Shown piece by piece: positions 12,168-28,378 of a DNA stretch of 64,000 bases. Source of the stretch: Antennarius striatus (lineage: Eukaryota > Chordata > Actinopteri > Lophiiformes > Antennariidae). The position numbers and the translations under genes were made by a program. The notes under the pieces were generated by a model that did not search any database, was not told the DNA's origin, and saw only the letters and a list, made by a program, of their open reading frames with translations. The stretch lies in NCBI RefSeq assembly GCF_040054535.1, contig NC_090780.1, positions 11,870,501-11,934,500 on the forward strand. The letters run 5' to 3'. Within the stretch, counting starts at the first letter, position 1, and the number at the start of each line of letters is the position of its first letter.

Positions 12168-13013
12168 AAACAGGCAGTACAACAGGCAGTAGTACAACAC
12201 AGACAGGACAACACAGAAGGACAACACAGGCAGGACAACACAGGCAGGACAACACAAGCAGTACAACAGGCAGTACAACACAGACAGTACAACACAGGCA
12301 GGACAACACAGGCAGGACAACACAGGCAGGACAACACAGGCAGGACAACACAGGCAGGACAACACAGACAGGACAACACAGACAGGACAACACAGGTAGG
12401 ACAACACAGGCAGGACAACACAGACAGGACAACACAGACAGGACAACACAGGCAGGACAACACAGGCAGGACAACACAAGCAGTACAACAGGCAGTACAA
12501 CACAGACAGGACAACACAGGCAGGACAACACAGACAGGACAACACAGGCAGGACAACACAGGCAGGACAACACAGGCAGGACAACACAGGCAGGACAACA
12601 CAGGCAGGACAACACAGGCAGGACAACACAGGCAGGACAACACAGACAGGACAACACAGGTAGGACAACACAGGCAGGACAACACAGACAGGACAACACA
12701 GACAGGACAACAAAGGCAGTACAACACAGACAGGACAACAAAGGCAGTACAACACAGACAGGACAACACAGACAGGACAACACAGGCAGGACAACACAGA
12801 CAGGACAACACAGGCAGGACAACACAGACAGGACAACAAAGGCAGGACAACACAGACAGGACAACACAGACAGGACAACACAGACAGGACAACAAAGGCA
12901 GTACAACACAGACAGGACAACAAAGGCAGTACAACACAGACAGGACAACACAGGCAGGACAACACAGGTAGGACAACAGGCAGTACAACATAGACAGTAC
13001 ATCAGACAGTACA
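12168..13013 (+). repeat. 14-bp minisatellite, about 60 units
   Basis: The unit is ACAACACAGGCAGG with frequent GGCAGG/GACAGG/GGCAGT variants. Because 14 is not a multiple of 3, one array is read in all three frames, giving long but meaningless open frames on both strands with a 14-residue period. An irregular block (AACACAAGCAGTACAACAGG) recurs at 12251 and 12473, about 222 bp apart, suggesting a higher-order unit. Confidence 0.95.
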
Positions 13014-16000
13014 GAAATAAATAAACCATATACAGTACCTTCATAGGGGAATGTGAACAGGATCACATGCTGTAGAGTTCAAATGTTCTTATGATGAAAA
13101 AATTAATGACTGAACACACATGATGCAGACCATTAAAATCCATGCAACATGTGTAATTCCATTGTACCATCTATTCCCCGTTGATGGTAGAAATGAAATG
13201 CTGGAATGAAACCTCTCTGAATATGTGTCTCCCAATATACAGTTTTGAAAGAATACAAAGCTGAAATAAAAAAATAATTCTTGCTCAAATATTTAGAATT
13301 CCTTGTGATGTTTCCTCCAATTGTTTCACTGTTGTGTTCGATACATTATGACATACCGGGACATATCATAGATATGGTACAAGCTGAAACTAAAATTTAA
13401 ACTGTTATAACTATAACCTATAACTTGACTAATGGGATCTTTATTAAAAGTTAAATGCTCATTTCCCAAATGCATTTAAAATGCAGAAACTTATAAATTA
13501 TATACTCTATAAATAAGACATTAACAGATTCTTTGCCTGAAAATATTTCTGTTGTATAAATAACGAACACATTGATCCTGTTTTGCTTTACAAACTAAAA
13601 ATGTTCTGAACATGTGTAAGCATTTTGAATGACATACTACTTGTTAATTATAAAAGACTAACATGTCCCTTTTGGTCTGTTTATGTAAAAATCATTCCTG
13701 TAATTTGCATTGATCAATTATAATATTGGAGGTATTATTAATATATAATATTAATATATTGGAGGTCTAAAAAACGCATCTGTGGATAAAAGTTATAAAT
13801 ATTCTATATACGTAGTCTTATTAAACAAGTCATGATTGCATAAAAAGCTTCTGCTTGCTCTTTCCAATATGCAAAATGTGACCGTTTAAAACCATTGCTG
13901 CCTAAAACATGCAGCAACAAGAGGTTTAAGAAATCTCTTAAGAAAATACGTAATTACACACACACACACACACACACAGTGTTGTATTTAATACAGAAAA
14001 AACAACTAAGTTTTTTATTAATAACTAACTACATCAAAAAAAATGTCAAGACTATTCTCAATAGTCCAACATTTATGAAAAAATAACAGTGTTGGCTTTA
14101 CAATCACCAAAATGCTCCATTGTCCACTATTAACAAACATTTGCACATTTTAAATAAGAAGAGATTAAGTGAAATAATGAGATTACTATTTTGGGACTGA
14201 AACAAAGAGATCAGCAATATAGTTGATCACATTACCAGAGCTAAAACATAATGAATGAGAAATTGTTTTATTGTTCTAATAATTTCAATAATTTCAAAGT
14301 TTAATCCCATTGCATCTTTGCTAGCATTTATAGAGTCAACACAAGTGCAAAATTTGCAGTCATTTCCAAAAATTTGTTATGCTTCATTTTTACTCCAGAT
14401 GCATGTCTGAAGTATTTAAATGGATCAACTACACCATCAGATTGACCTAACTGATAGTATTGTACAAGTGTGTGAATAAACCACAAGATATTCACAAATG
14501 TATCGTGCATTTGTTTGTGAGTGCTGACTACAGGAATGACCATCTTTGTCAAAAACAAGGTGCTAAATATGAATCTGTGTCTGAAAACAATCTCTTTTTA
14601 TAGACTTTAGTAACTCAATTGTAACTTGGTTTCAATTGTAAATAGTGAATTCCCCACAATGGCAGACTGTGTCTGCAGTTTGTGCTTTTAATGTATATTA
14701 CTTTCTGCTAATTGAACAGAAGAAGATTCATGTTTGGTAAAGAATATTTTTTGTGAGTTGTGTAATTATTTTGTATTTCTTTATTGTTGGGTTTGATAGT
14801 ACAGTATTAAAATAAAGAATGTAAGTCTTCCTAGATTATTATTTATTATTGAGTAACTCATGACAATAAGGAAAATTTGCTTCTTTTTTTGTGAGAAAGT
14901 GGCAAGTACCTCAGTGCAGACATAAAGGCATAAAGAGGATGTCGGTGGTTTATTAAGGGATATTACAGGTAGCCAGCCTGACAGGCAGCTAGGTGGGTGA
15001 GTGATGGTAAAAATACAAAAAGCAAATGGGTCTGAGTAGAGGAGTGTGGCTGCGCGTGTTTATAGACATGATTGTTTATCATGTTCACTCGTGCATATTT
15101 ACTTTTCTAAATTCTGCTTCTATTGAGTTATTTGTGACCATGAAAGCTAATAAAGTCATAAGAAAGCAAATAAATTTTGGTGGAAAGGAATGGCAATGGT
15201 TTAAGGAAGTAGGAATGATGCAGGAGAAAGGGATAGAGTAAAAAACAAAAGAAGACTTGATCATTTTTTTGTTGACAATACAATTTAGCAAACAGGGTTT
15301 GTTATACTTCTTATCCAAAATATATACATGTATTGCACAATAAAGCGACAAAAGTGCAAAACTTGAGATTTGGCATCCTTACAGTTTTGTGTTGGAATTA
15401 CATGACTGTCGTAAATAAGGACAGCTGTAAACCTGTGATTACATGAAATCAAATCTTAGCAAGTTACCAACACAGCCAAATAACAAGTAATTAACAAGAC
15501 AAGAGACAAGACATAGTAACCCTGCTAACATAACTTCTGAGCCCACCAGCGGGAAGGCCACCCCGGCTTCACTTATAGTTTTTAATTTTGCAAATCTCTC
15601 AATTACAAGTGAACACCAGTCTGAGCCTGAGACCCTAGTCTGGCTTTTGTCACGCTTGCAGTCTTTCTTTTCTGCATCCCCTTCAGTCTCATTATCTCTT
15701 TGATGTTTAGTTTCTTCAACTCTGGTTCAGGGGCTACTCCCTCAATCCTGATATTCCTCTCATTGCAGTGGTCCAAACCTCCTGTGCTTGTTCTGTAAAC
15801 ACAAACACACCCAAGTACTCCAAGCTTACAGTCCATTCTGGGCTGAGTCACCATCTGCTTGTTGGCTGCTACATTTAGCAACACCTAGTTGTCAATTTAG
15901 CAAGTAAAGCTATCTGTCCATCAGGAAACTTGTAAAACAAACAAACTGGGAGTCGAGGCAGAGAAGCTGGAGGACATTTGATGGAAAACCATAAAACATT

Positions 16001-16734
16001 TTCGCCATAAAACCTCAATTTTCAATGACATGGTTGCTGGTGTGTGACTGAGTGCTGAAAGTGATTTGGACTTCATGTGGGAAATTGCGCCTGCTTATCC
16101 GAGTCACATAGGGCAAGAACACGTGTTTGGAGCACAAAGTAGGCATGAAAAAAGATGAAAAAAATTTGTTATTACGGGTCAGTGTACAATCAAAAGGTTT
16201 TCTAAAATGTCATTTTAAGGTAAAATATTCTCCTAATTTGTGTTTAGAAAATATTTTTCAAGTTTCAAGTCTGAATTCCAAACATCATAATAGATACATA
16301 CAGTGGGTCAAGAAAATTCTTAATACCAAAACAAGTTAGATATTTGAGAATTAGGAATATACTGTGGAGGCACATCTCAATGCTATACAGTAACTAAAAG
16401 ATAAATATTTAAAAAAAATCTTTTCTTAGGAAATAAATAATGTTTTTCCAATGCAAAACAGTGGGATAGTGTTTGCCTATCTTAACTCACTTTTCTACAG
16501 CCTTATGTCCACTGGGAGGTCCATCCTAGCAGGTTTATACTCCTTGGAAAGGGAAATACTTCCAAGTATTCCTGCTTATGTTCTGTTTTTACTGCAGGAA
16601 AAGATAACACTGGATAGTTGAATAAGGAGGTTTGGATTAGAGAGTTTTATATGATTCTCTTCCTGCCTCCTCTTCCAGGGCTTGGAAAGCAAAGAGAGGC
16701 ATGTTATTTTTTTTGTCCTTTCCAAATGTCACCA
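13014..16734. other. Intergenic, no gene seen
   Basis: AT-rich DNA with a short (AC)n at 13956-13978 and small chance open frames. A minus-strand frame at 15603-15884 (93 aa) has ordinary composition but no recognised domain and no supporting splice structure, so I do not call it. No gene could be supported. Confidence 0.5.
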
Positions 16735-17352
16735 TTACAATTGACAATCCTGACTCCTCCGTCGTCGTTTAATGACCACTTCGCCATTTATGCCACTCCA
16801 CTTGCCATCATCCCGCCTCCTCTTTGTCTTTCCAGTCTGTTAAGAGAGAGAAAGCACATCATGGAATGAATATAAAACAAACCACTGCTAAAAAGGAAAG
16901 TAATTAGACTGAAAAATTAAAATTATTGACATATATCCCAATTCTCCAAACAAACGTCACAAAAACTGGTTTTTAAATTTTAATTCTGCTAGAAGACAAA
17001 ACAAGCAAACAAACAACCCAACACAGGCAAAATCATTTCAATCTTGGTAGAGGTAACTCAATAAAAAATATAAAATGAACAAACTGAAAGTTTTTATAAC
17101 AGAAGTCTGTACTGTAAATGGATTTACAGTTAAAACAAAACAACTCCATGTGTGAACAGTAGAGGTCAGCAGAGTACTTCAAAAACGATGTTTCATAGGC
17201 AGAAAGTCCCAACAGCTAAACTTCACCATTTAAATGTAACCGAAAAACTTTGAAAAAGTGATAAAATTTTCCTTATGAATGGAAGTCATTTAAATTTTAT
17301 GTCATGAAAATATTTTACAGTCAGTTTCGCTGTCACACAGGGCCTGTAGGCA

Positions 17353-17441
<89 letters not shown>

Positions 17442-20400
17442 ATGTGTGCGTGTGTGTGCGCGCGTGTGTGGGACTGCACTATATACTGTATATATACAGT
17501 ATACAGTATATGCGTGTGCAAATATTTGGAGTGGAAAAAGTAATATCCCTACGGGCAATATTAAAGGATTGATTGATTAATTGACTGATTGATTGATTGA
17601 TTGATTGATTGATTTACGTGTTTGTTTATTTAATTTAACAAGGTTGTAAGGACTCAGATTTTCCTAAAAGTTTCGTTAGAAATTGTCTTTCAAATACCAT
17701 ACAAATTGAAAAGTTGCAGTCCCCAGATTACTCATTACTAAAATTCTTCTTACATGAAAATGAACCAAAATGATGGGTCTTAATTCAGTCATGATGTATG
17801 ATCAGAAAGAAATCAATTGTTTTGTTTTTTTCGGTTCTCTAAAGTTTTTTCACATAAATAACAATGACGGATGATGAAAGTAGTTTTACAATTTGTGTAC
17901 ATGTTTGAGTGTGTTGGTGTGCGTGCATGTGTGCATGCTTTGAGAGAGAAATGTTGGTTCAAATTACATAGCTGTTGTTTTTTAAAATAACTATCAATTT
18001 TAAATAATTGAAAAGAAAAGAATTTTGTACAATATAGTCAAAAATATGGTGATTTGTACTGACCTTGGCATCTCGTTCAGCAAATTTCTGAAACATGTTC
18101 GCATAAATCTTCTTGTCCTGCTCATGATGTTCCTTAATCTTGCTCTGGCAGATGGAAATTTGAGCACGAGCTGCTCGGTTGGAAGGGTGAACATGCAGCA
18201 CATGCTGAAAGTCTGCCATGGCCAGGCTGAACTCATTACGAAGGAGACGTGCTTCCCCACGACGATACAAAGCCTTCTCATTGCTGTCATCCAGCTCAAT
18301 CACCTTATTTATACCAAAAAAATCACACATTAGGTTGTTTGTTAAGACAATATCCAGAACAATCAGAAGCAGAGAGCAAAGTAATGAAATCAACATTTAA
18401 ACATGGACTATCATCAGGGATTTGCACCTCACCTTGTTACAATTCTCCACTACTTGTGAGAATTCTTTTAACCGCAGGTAACACAATGCTAAATTGAGAT
18501 GTGATGTTAAAATGAAATCCTGTATCATTTTTTGTTGCTCTATCCCAGTACCACACTCCATTTCTAGCCAGGAAACAATGCGCTGGTACTGGATGACTGC
18601 CTGGTAGTGCCTCCCTGCCTAATACAGGAAGGAAGCATCAGTGTAATGAAGATGTTAACAGGAAAGTAATTCTTTTTAAAGATAAAAGAACAGTACTGGG
18701 GCCATACCTTAAAATATTGATTCCCTTTATGTTTAACTCCAGTGGCCAAATTCAGCTTTTCATTCAAGTCCATTTCCCAGGATTCTTTAGCCTTTTGGAA
18801 AATACATAGAGACAGATTAAGCCATGTCCCAAAACCAAAGTAAGATATACAACCCACAGCGTGTCCACCCAGTGCTGGAAAAATGTTACTGAAACGCAGA
18901 TAGGAGGGCTTACCCTTTGAAAGTCTTTAAGAGTAACCTCATATATGATGTCTTTCTCTGGTCCAATTCTGTACTCAGGTTTACCTTCACTGCCAAAGCC
19001 ATACCTGTGCAAAAAGAAGAACGAAATGACAGAACAATGGTCAAAAAATATTTTTAAGATCCACATTTAAATATCAAACCACCAAACTAGGTTAACGGGT
19101 GGGAACAGTTGTTGACATTGATTTCAAATCATTTTACTTTTAAACCACAGGTTGTGAAATGATCTGTTACACAAGAAAAAGATCACTGATTTTTTTTTTT
19201 AAATTATTCTTGTCAAATGTATCTGTTGTAATAACATACTCAAAATGTATTAATGATAAAGTACAATTGTACAAAAGTACAATTCATCTCCAGTTTTGAA
19301 GTTCTCTAGTATATATTACACACGTTTGCAGTGTCCACGAGGTGAAGTGACACTTCTCAAACTACCAGTTCTCACTCCATACTGTGGGCCATATGGACTT
19401 CAACCATCCACCATCAGGTTCTCATGACAAGACGGAGCTGTTGCTGTCCTTACTGTTCATGTAAAATGTCCTTAGGTGACTTGAAAGATGTGTACCGTAT
19501 TTTCCGCACTATAAGGCGCACCTAAAATTTTCTTATAAACCCGTAGCGTGCCTTATAATCCGGTGCGTCTTTTATATGGATAAATATTCATATTAATATT
19601 GGTTAAAAACATGATCGCTGAAAAAAATGCGGCAGTCTAGCCGCCAGTCATGCCACACTCCGCCACAAGAGGAGCCCCCTCACAAGGCACTCGGGCCCAC
19701 GCCCCCTAACAACGGTAGTCAAGGGGCGTCACCGAAGTTCCGGCTCTGACTGAGCTGCTCTCAGACTGTAGAGCAGACTGTAGGAATACCGGTGATTACG
19801 TAGCAAAACATAAGGAAGTTTCAACAATTCTATTAATAAGGTTTGACTGACTGACTGATCTCAGTATTTCCTAACTATTTGGCGTCGGAAATAACCCACT
19901 TTAAACTTAATTGGTCTTAAAAATGCCATTGTGCTGTCATCTGGAATCTACTGACGGTCCATTCTATTAGTCTGTGGAAACACACGGAGAAACTGGCATA
20001 AAGGTGAATGAAAGACCCTCAAAGCTGAACTTCCAGCCTTTTCTGAAATTTCAAGAGCAGAGTCACTGCTAGACAAAGGTGCCAACGGGTGTGCTGCATT
20101 GATTTACAAATGTAGTTGATAGGTCTGGGCGGGTGGCGGAGGGGCGCATTCAGACTTGTGTATTCTGTCTGCAGCGACGTGCTGTGAGATTCATGGCGAT
20201 GAGACACCGACGTTAAAGTCAGTTCTAGGAGTAAAACAGCGTCATATTTGCCAGTAAATTAGCACCCTGACATTAAAAACTAGTTAAACAATTGTTTAGG
20301 ACACACAGCAGCAAATAGCTGCACCTCACCTCCGACTGGACTAACGATCGATCGAAACAATATTTCATTAATAAACGAAGACGAACGTCGGAGCTTAAAT

Positions 20401-23400
20401 ATCTGCTTCGAACTTCAGATCAGGAAATAATCCGCTCTGTTCGCACTGACTGCACTCGTAATGAATTTAACCAGTTTTTAATGTCAGGTTTTTTAATATA
20501 CGTGTTGACTTCTTTCTAAAATGGCAAAGTGATCAAGTGATCAGGATTCCTTGGTGAGGCTCAGAATGGCTTATTAACATAACGATAGGGGCCATTCACA
20601 GGTAGTCAGGAAGTCATGAATGCAATCATTACTGCCTGAGCAGCGCGGCTCTGTCTAGTGGACGGATTGCACAACTACAGCCGCTGCAGTTTATCAAATA
20701 AATTTTATTTATTTTTTATTGTGTGCGCCTTATAATCTGGTGCGCCTTATATATGGAATACATTATAAAACAAACAATTATTGAGGGTGCGCCTTATAGT
20801 ACAGTGCGCCTTATAGTGCAGAAAATAATGTAAATGTAATATATGATTATGATTAATATTATTACTAAACTCCTAACCAATCAAAGCTCCTTAAAATTAT
20901 ATAATTTCCACGGGTTCCCACTAGTATTGTCTATGTTCTATCATTCCTTTGTATTTACAGTATTTCTACAATTTATAGTGACATTTGGGTTAATTTCACA
21001 CAAAAATTTCAATTAATCTGTTAAATTTATTATCAAGTCACTCTACTTCAACAGATTGTTAGGGATTTCAAACATTCTGAACCACAACTTATTAATCATT
21101 AAAATACTATACATAATGATTATGGACCACTGTATTATGTCACCAACTGATATCGGAGCCATATCCACTCAGGACTGACAATTTCCATGGTAAGTAGTCG
21201 AAGGTGGAAAACATTCACGTTTACACACTGGCACTCAAAACAACTGGAGAGCTGTTGAGACCTTCCTGACTTCTGACCCCACACACACAGTGTGTGTAAA
21301 GAAATATGCCATGAATAGAAGCATTAACAGAATTGACACAATAATTATTTTACCACTAATATCACTTACTGACAGTAAAATCATATAATATTAGGAGCAT
21401 ACTATAGTTTATGTTGTATAAGCATGCATGCTTATACTGTGTGGTGGTATATGTACCCGTATATGCTTTCCATAACCACCCACTCATATATAAAGTAATA
21501 TGTTATATTATTCACTCAATATTTATTCTTTAGGACTATTTGGTCTAAATTTATAGAAGCATTTGATATACAGTACATAAAGACACTATGTTGGTTGATT
21601 AATCTTTTTATATATACTCTTCACCCACTTGTACGTATATATTACATTAGTTTTAAGCTTATTTTTAAATATCATTAATGAACTTTGCTGTTTTTAATTT
21701 TACATCTAATTCTATCTTCCTCTAAATGTTTAATAAGAAAATTTCTTCTAACTTTCAACCAAGAAAATCGGTTTGCTGAAATCCTGAATCATTTTGGTAT
21801 TGATCTACAAATTAAAAACAGGAACAACATAAGACGCAGGTTAAAATAGCTAAATGATTTGACAGTTATCCTACATAAAGTGTCACAAAATAAAAGAAGT
21901 TTTTGACATGACAATATGACCACAGTAGACATCGCTACAATCCACTGGCACACAGCCAAGGAGGGAGTAAAGATCAAACATAGAAAACTTCACTCACTTT
22001 GGTTTTAAGTAAAGAAAGCAGCATTCTCCTTTCTGCATCTTGTCCATGGCGCGGTCCACTCCGAGAGGAACTCCTTTATCCTCAGCTTCACCAACAATAA
22101 AGCTAACATCCCTGCAGTCGAACAATCTGCCACTACAGCTTCCTTCCAGGTGCACTGGGGACATAAATTGTGACATGATCTATCCTCTCATGTAACAGCT
22201 TAGTGTACTGCTTATTTCGCAAAATGGCCCAATGTCTGCCATCATTAAATATCCATGAGGAAAAGAAGAGGTTTACCATCAACACTCGCTCCGTCATTAG
22301 GGTTAGTGTAGCCATCGCCTTTGACCTTTATCCTCCTTAGGATGCCTCCATCATCTGTGAGTGTCTCTCCTTCAAACTTGAGAAGCTCCATCTGTTTTGT
22401 TACAAATGTTAATTTAAACTTTAAGATAAACAGTGAAAACATAAAAAACAAAAAAAAGAAACAAATTTACAACTTTGCTTCCCTGTATGACCTTATCATT
22501 TTTTTTGTTTTTAATAAAAAGAAAGGACGAATTGATGACTATTGATAAATACCACAACAATTACAACTGATTAGACAGATGCAGTACCATAAGTGTATTT
22601 ATGTTAGTTATATTACTATTTAGCATTGTTTGTGCACAGCATACCTGAAGCATAAATGTCGTCTTGATGACATATCAATTATCATTACAACCGTATTTAG
22701 AAGATTGTCCACAACAAAAACAAGAGCTACAATGACGAGAACAATGTCTTCACTATTCCCTCTGATAAACAACAACATTCCATATGCACTAGTGCCAGTG
22801 ATCAGCTGCATTCCGGAGACATGTCAGCAGCTTAACAGCAAGCAAATAAATCATTACAAACTGCTATGTGTGCTATGCTACACATTTGATCAAAAACAAA
22901 AGCCACCATATTCATGTGAGACAAGTTGGGTGATATAACACTGCAAGAGTTGTTTCAATGACAAATGTTTATCATATTTTGACATATAATGACATCCCGG
23001 CAACCATCACAAGGGAAAAATCTCAGGAAAAAATGACAGAGGCAGATTTAGAGTATAGAAACCAATATTTTAAGAACTGCCCAAATGGATTTCTATTGGC
23101 GGTCAATGTTTCCGTTGTTCATCAAAATTCTCCAAAATATTTCCACACCAGAACAACTGTGATACTTAGCAGAAAGATGGGATGTGACATTGGTGCAGAT
23201 CTATATAAGGGGGCAAAGGCTGTCCTTTTTTCCCATGTGATGCAAACTGGATTTACACAACCCTTTGATGGTAGGGGGGAGAGGAAGGGAACATAAGCCA
23301 AGCAAAATGTCGGATTTCTTGCCTTGGCAGAAGTATAGACTCTGCTGTGTACTATTCTACATAGTTATTATCATTTTCTTCTTGCTGCAAATCTTCAACC

Positions 23401-24978
23401 ATATTATGGCTCTATATTGTTGTAGATGTACAAGGACATTAACTAATCGCATTAGCTACAATACCTCTGTTAACAAAAAAGTAAATAACATCGGAATTTG
23501 TGTGCTTGTGCAGCACATAATGTACGATCCAATGAAACGTTAACACTAAACACTTGATGCTATAGAGTGGTGACAGGACTACTCTGACTGACATGAATTA
23601 AAATGGCCTAGGCCATTAACTTCATAACCAGAGAATTCCACATATGATCCAAAGTCATCAAGGTTTGCAGTAATAATATATGGCACAAAATATTTCTCAT
23701 ACCTCAAACACTACTGAAGAGCTGGGAGGTATTTTGTTGGGATTACCAGCAGTTCCATAAGCGTACTCAGGTTTACACAGTAACGTGCACACCTCACCTC
23801 TCTGCATGGACAACACACCAATATCCCAGGCCTTAAGGACTTGTCCTGTGAGAAAAGACAAGTGGTTTGTATAACTGGCTCAAATATGGTGAAATAATTT
23901 GCAAAGTAATACAAATTTGAGAATTCGGGAAAATCATTTATTCATCTTGTCTAGAAATGGGTAAGGGAAGGCTGGAACAACCACCTTGTGGCTTGTTGAA
24001 TGGGATATACAGTCAGAAGGTACTCAGTTTATTTAGCCCTTCATTTCCACTGATATGGAGGGATAAATCTATCCTTGCTCCAGTCAGAAATCCCACCACC
24101 ACATCTAAATTTAAAATTTAGCAAATTGTAAAAACTTTACTTAACCTACGAACAATAAAGCTGAGAAACAACAAGCTTGGATTTTACATGGATTAGCATG
24201 AGTGTTGCTACAACTCGAGCAACCTGCAGAGATACTAAGTTGTTGACTCCAGCGATTAAGTAGTTTTACACTTGAACATGTAGCTCTGAAAACCCATAGT
24301 TTCAAATTTACCACACATAAATACCACTCTGGTTTAACTTCAGTAAATCAGAATGAATGTCCATTTCCAAAATATCTGTGTAGGTTGTCAGTCATCCAGG
24401 CCGAGGTAAATCAAGAAGAGTCAAAAAGAATGAACTAAACTTGCTTTAGGTTTGTTGAATACATTTCACCTCTCATCCAAGAGACTTCTTCAATACATTT
24501 ATGTAAAAGAATCAGGTTTGATAGTAATGCATGGAGTCACTTACTTACCCTTACCAACATTGAAACAAAAAGGTTCTTTGCGATCTCGACTGCAGTCAAA
24601 CTTCTTGCCATTCAGCAGCCTTCCAGTGTAGTGGATGGTCACTTTGTCCCCAATCATTGGCTGCTCTCCATCCAACCCTTGAAGCTTCACAACCTGTAGA
24701 CAGGAACATTTTTCCAGTTCAAATATTAGACAACTCTGACAAGAAATAAATTATGATATCCAGACAGAACAGACAAAAACCCTGACAACTGCTTTATAAA
24801 TACTGGAACAAGTGAGGCCCACCCATGTTTAAATACTTACTACTATAAGATTCTAAACAATTATAATAAATACCTTGATGACTCCTTTGTCTTTATTTGA
24901 TGTTACATCAATACCCTTTGCAGCAAATAGGGCTGTGGATGGTTGGCCATCTATAGGCAGATCCTGATCAGTGGTCAT
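16735..24978 (-). CDS. fkbp5: FKBP5 (FKBP51) peptidyl-prolyl isomerase and Hsp90 co-chaperone
   Basis: A cytosolic and nuclear Hsp90 partner in steroid-receptor complexes. Ten coding exons, in transcript order: 24978-24874, 24693-24549, 23845-23703, 22391-22277, 22154-21998, 19004-18914, 18791-18708, 18618-18433, 18303-18064 and 16836-16735. Phases agree and give 455 aa (human 457). FK1 spans about residues 32-131 with Y57, F67-D68, F77, V86, W90, Y113 and F130 at human positions (I87 is L). FK2 (about 145-250) has FDCRDV and [13 protein letters not shown], typical of FKBP5 rather than FKBP4. The TPR domain (about 253-400) starts AKESWEMD and ends [16 protein letters not shown]. The last exon, a basic tail with KRRRDDGK and [11 protein letters not shown], is supported by phase and splice site only. 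The loop residue 119 is Pro, as in FKBP52. An upstream 5'UTR part of exon 2 runs to 25006. Confidence 0.92.
17356..17470 (+). repeat. (GT)n microsatellite
   Basis: A pure GT run continues with interrupted GTGCGTGT text, then an AT-rich self-complementary stretch (about 17477-17512, built on ATACTGTATATATACAGTAT). It lies in the last fkbp5 intron. Confidence 0.95.
17563..17612 (+). repeat. (GATT)n microsatellite
   Basis: An array of GATT units with single variants (TAATT, GACT), in the last fkbp5 intron. Confidence 0.85.
19493..20832. mobile_element. MITE-like element with TATAAGGCGCAC inverted termini
   Basis: The left end is TACCGTATTTTCCGCACTAT followed by AAGGCGCACC. The right end reads back as TACATTATTTTCTGCACTAT plus AAGGCGCAC. 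Subterminal GTGCGCCTTATA blocks repeat several times. The interior is GC-richer than the intron around it and has no transposase frame. It lies in the fkbp5 intron between the FK2 exons. The superfamily is uncertain. Confidence 0.7.
24375..24505. repeat. Interspersed repeat fragment (common teleost repeat text)
   Basis: The stretch holds CACCTCTCATCCAAGAGACT and nearby text that I recognise as a frequent fish repeat, here in an fkbp5 intron. The class was not determined. Confidence 0.4.
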
Positions 24979-25006
24979 GTCTACGAGTGGGCATCACACA
25001 GTAACA

Positions 25007-27747
<2,741 letters not shown>

Positions 27748-28180
27748 ATTATCTGTTGACCCCCAAATCAGTGCCTTTCCGAGCAGCGGCCAGCAGCTCG
27801 CAGTGTTTTCAGCAGATGATTGTTAACCGCTTCTGGTTCTCCTTAATCGCGCTTCCAATCCAGAGAACTGGGTGTTGGGGTGTTCTGCCCACGCGGTTAC
27901 TATGTAACTCCCTTTTGCATGGGGGGGGGGGGGGTTTCCCTTTAACTCCTTCCCGACTGGAGGTGATGGACACGCCGGTGAAATGGCCACATGGACTCCG
28001 AATGACGGAGCCGGAGTGAGCGCCGGAGCAGCGCTGAGAGCAACAGACAAGGAGAGCGGCTGTGGGCGTTCAGTGTGAAATGAAGGGGCAGGTCTTGGAA
28101 AGCAGCCACAAAGTAACACAATGTTCCGGCTGTACTGTAGCTGTACCGCGGCTCACAAGAACACTGTGTTCCAACAGACA
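27748..28180 (-). promoter_or_regulatory. fkbp5: Putative fkbp5 promoter and 5'UTR exon
   Basis: The GC content is higher than the surroundings. On the minus strand a good donor (ATAAT|GTGAGTATG) lies at 27747/27748, which could end a non-coding first exon joined to the acceptor at 25006. No TATA box was recognised and the start site is unknown. A run of 14 G lies at 27921-27934. The assignment rests on position and composition, so it is an inference. Confidence 0.4.
28158..28172. promoter_or_regulatory. Palindromic glucocorticoid response element-like site
   Basis: AGAACACTGTGTTCC fits the GR/AR/PR palindrome AGAACAnnnTGTTCY in all 12 contact positions. It lies at the upstream edge of the putative fkbp5 promoter. 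FKBP5 is a classic glucocorticoid-induced gene in mammals. Use in this fish is inferred. Confidence 0.6.
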
Positions 28181-28261
28181 CCCTGATCTGTAACCCGTTC
28201 CCTGCCGAGCTGGTCTGGGAACAGCCTGTACCGCAGCAGGCTGTTCTCTAGCTCAGCTGAC

Positions 28262-28378
<117 letters not shown>

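Noticed and set aside
11943-13066. Several open frames of 310-356 codons on both strands, rich in Cys/Leu/Val or Gln/Thr/Arg
   Set aside because: They are translations of the 14-bp minisatellite in each frame. The 14-residue period and openness on both strands show this is not coding.
15603-15884. Minus-strand open frame of 93 codons with normal-looking composition
   Set aside because: No recognised domain, no splice context, and it lies 3' of fkbp5 with no start or polyA support. It may be chance or an unknown repeat.
17286-17580. Open frames of Cys-Val or His-Thr repeats
   Set aside because: They are translations of a GT microsatellite. The same applies to the AC arrays at 28.26 kb and 26.83 kb and to the CTAT/CATC array at 33.52 kb.
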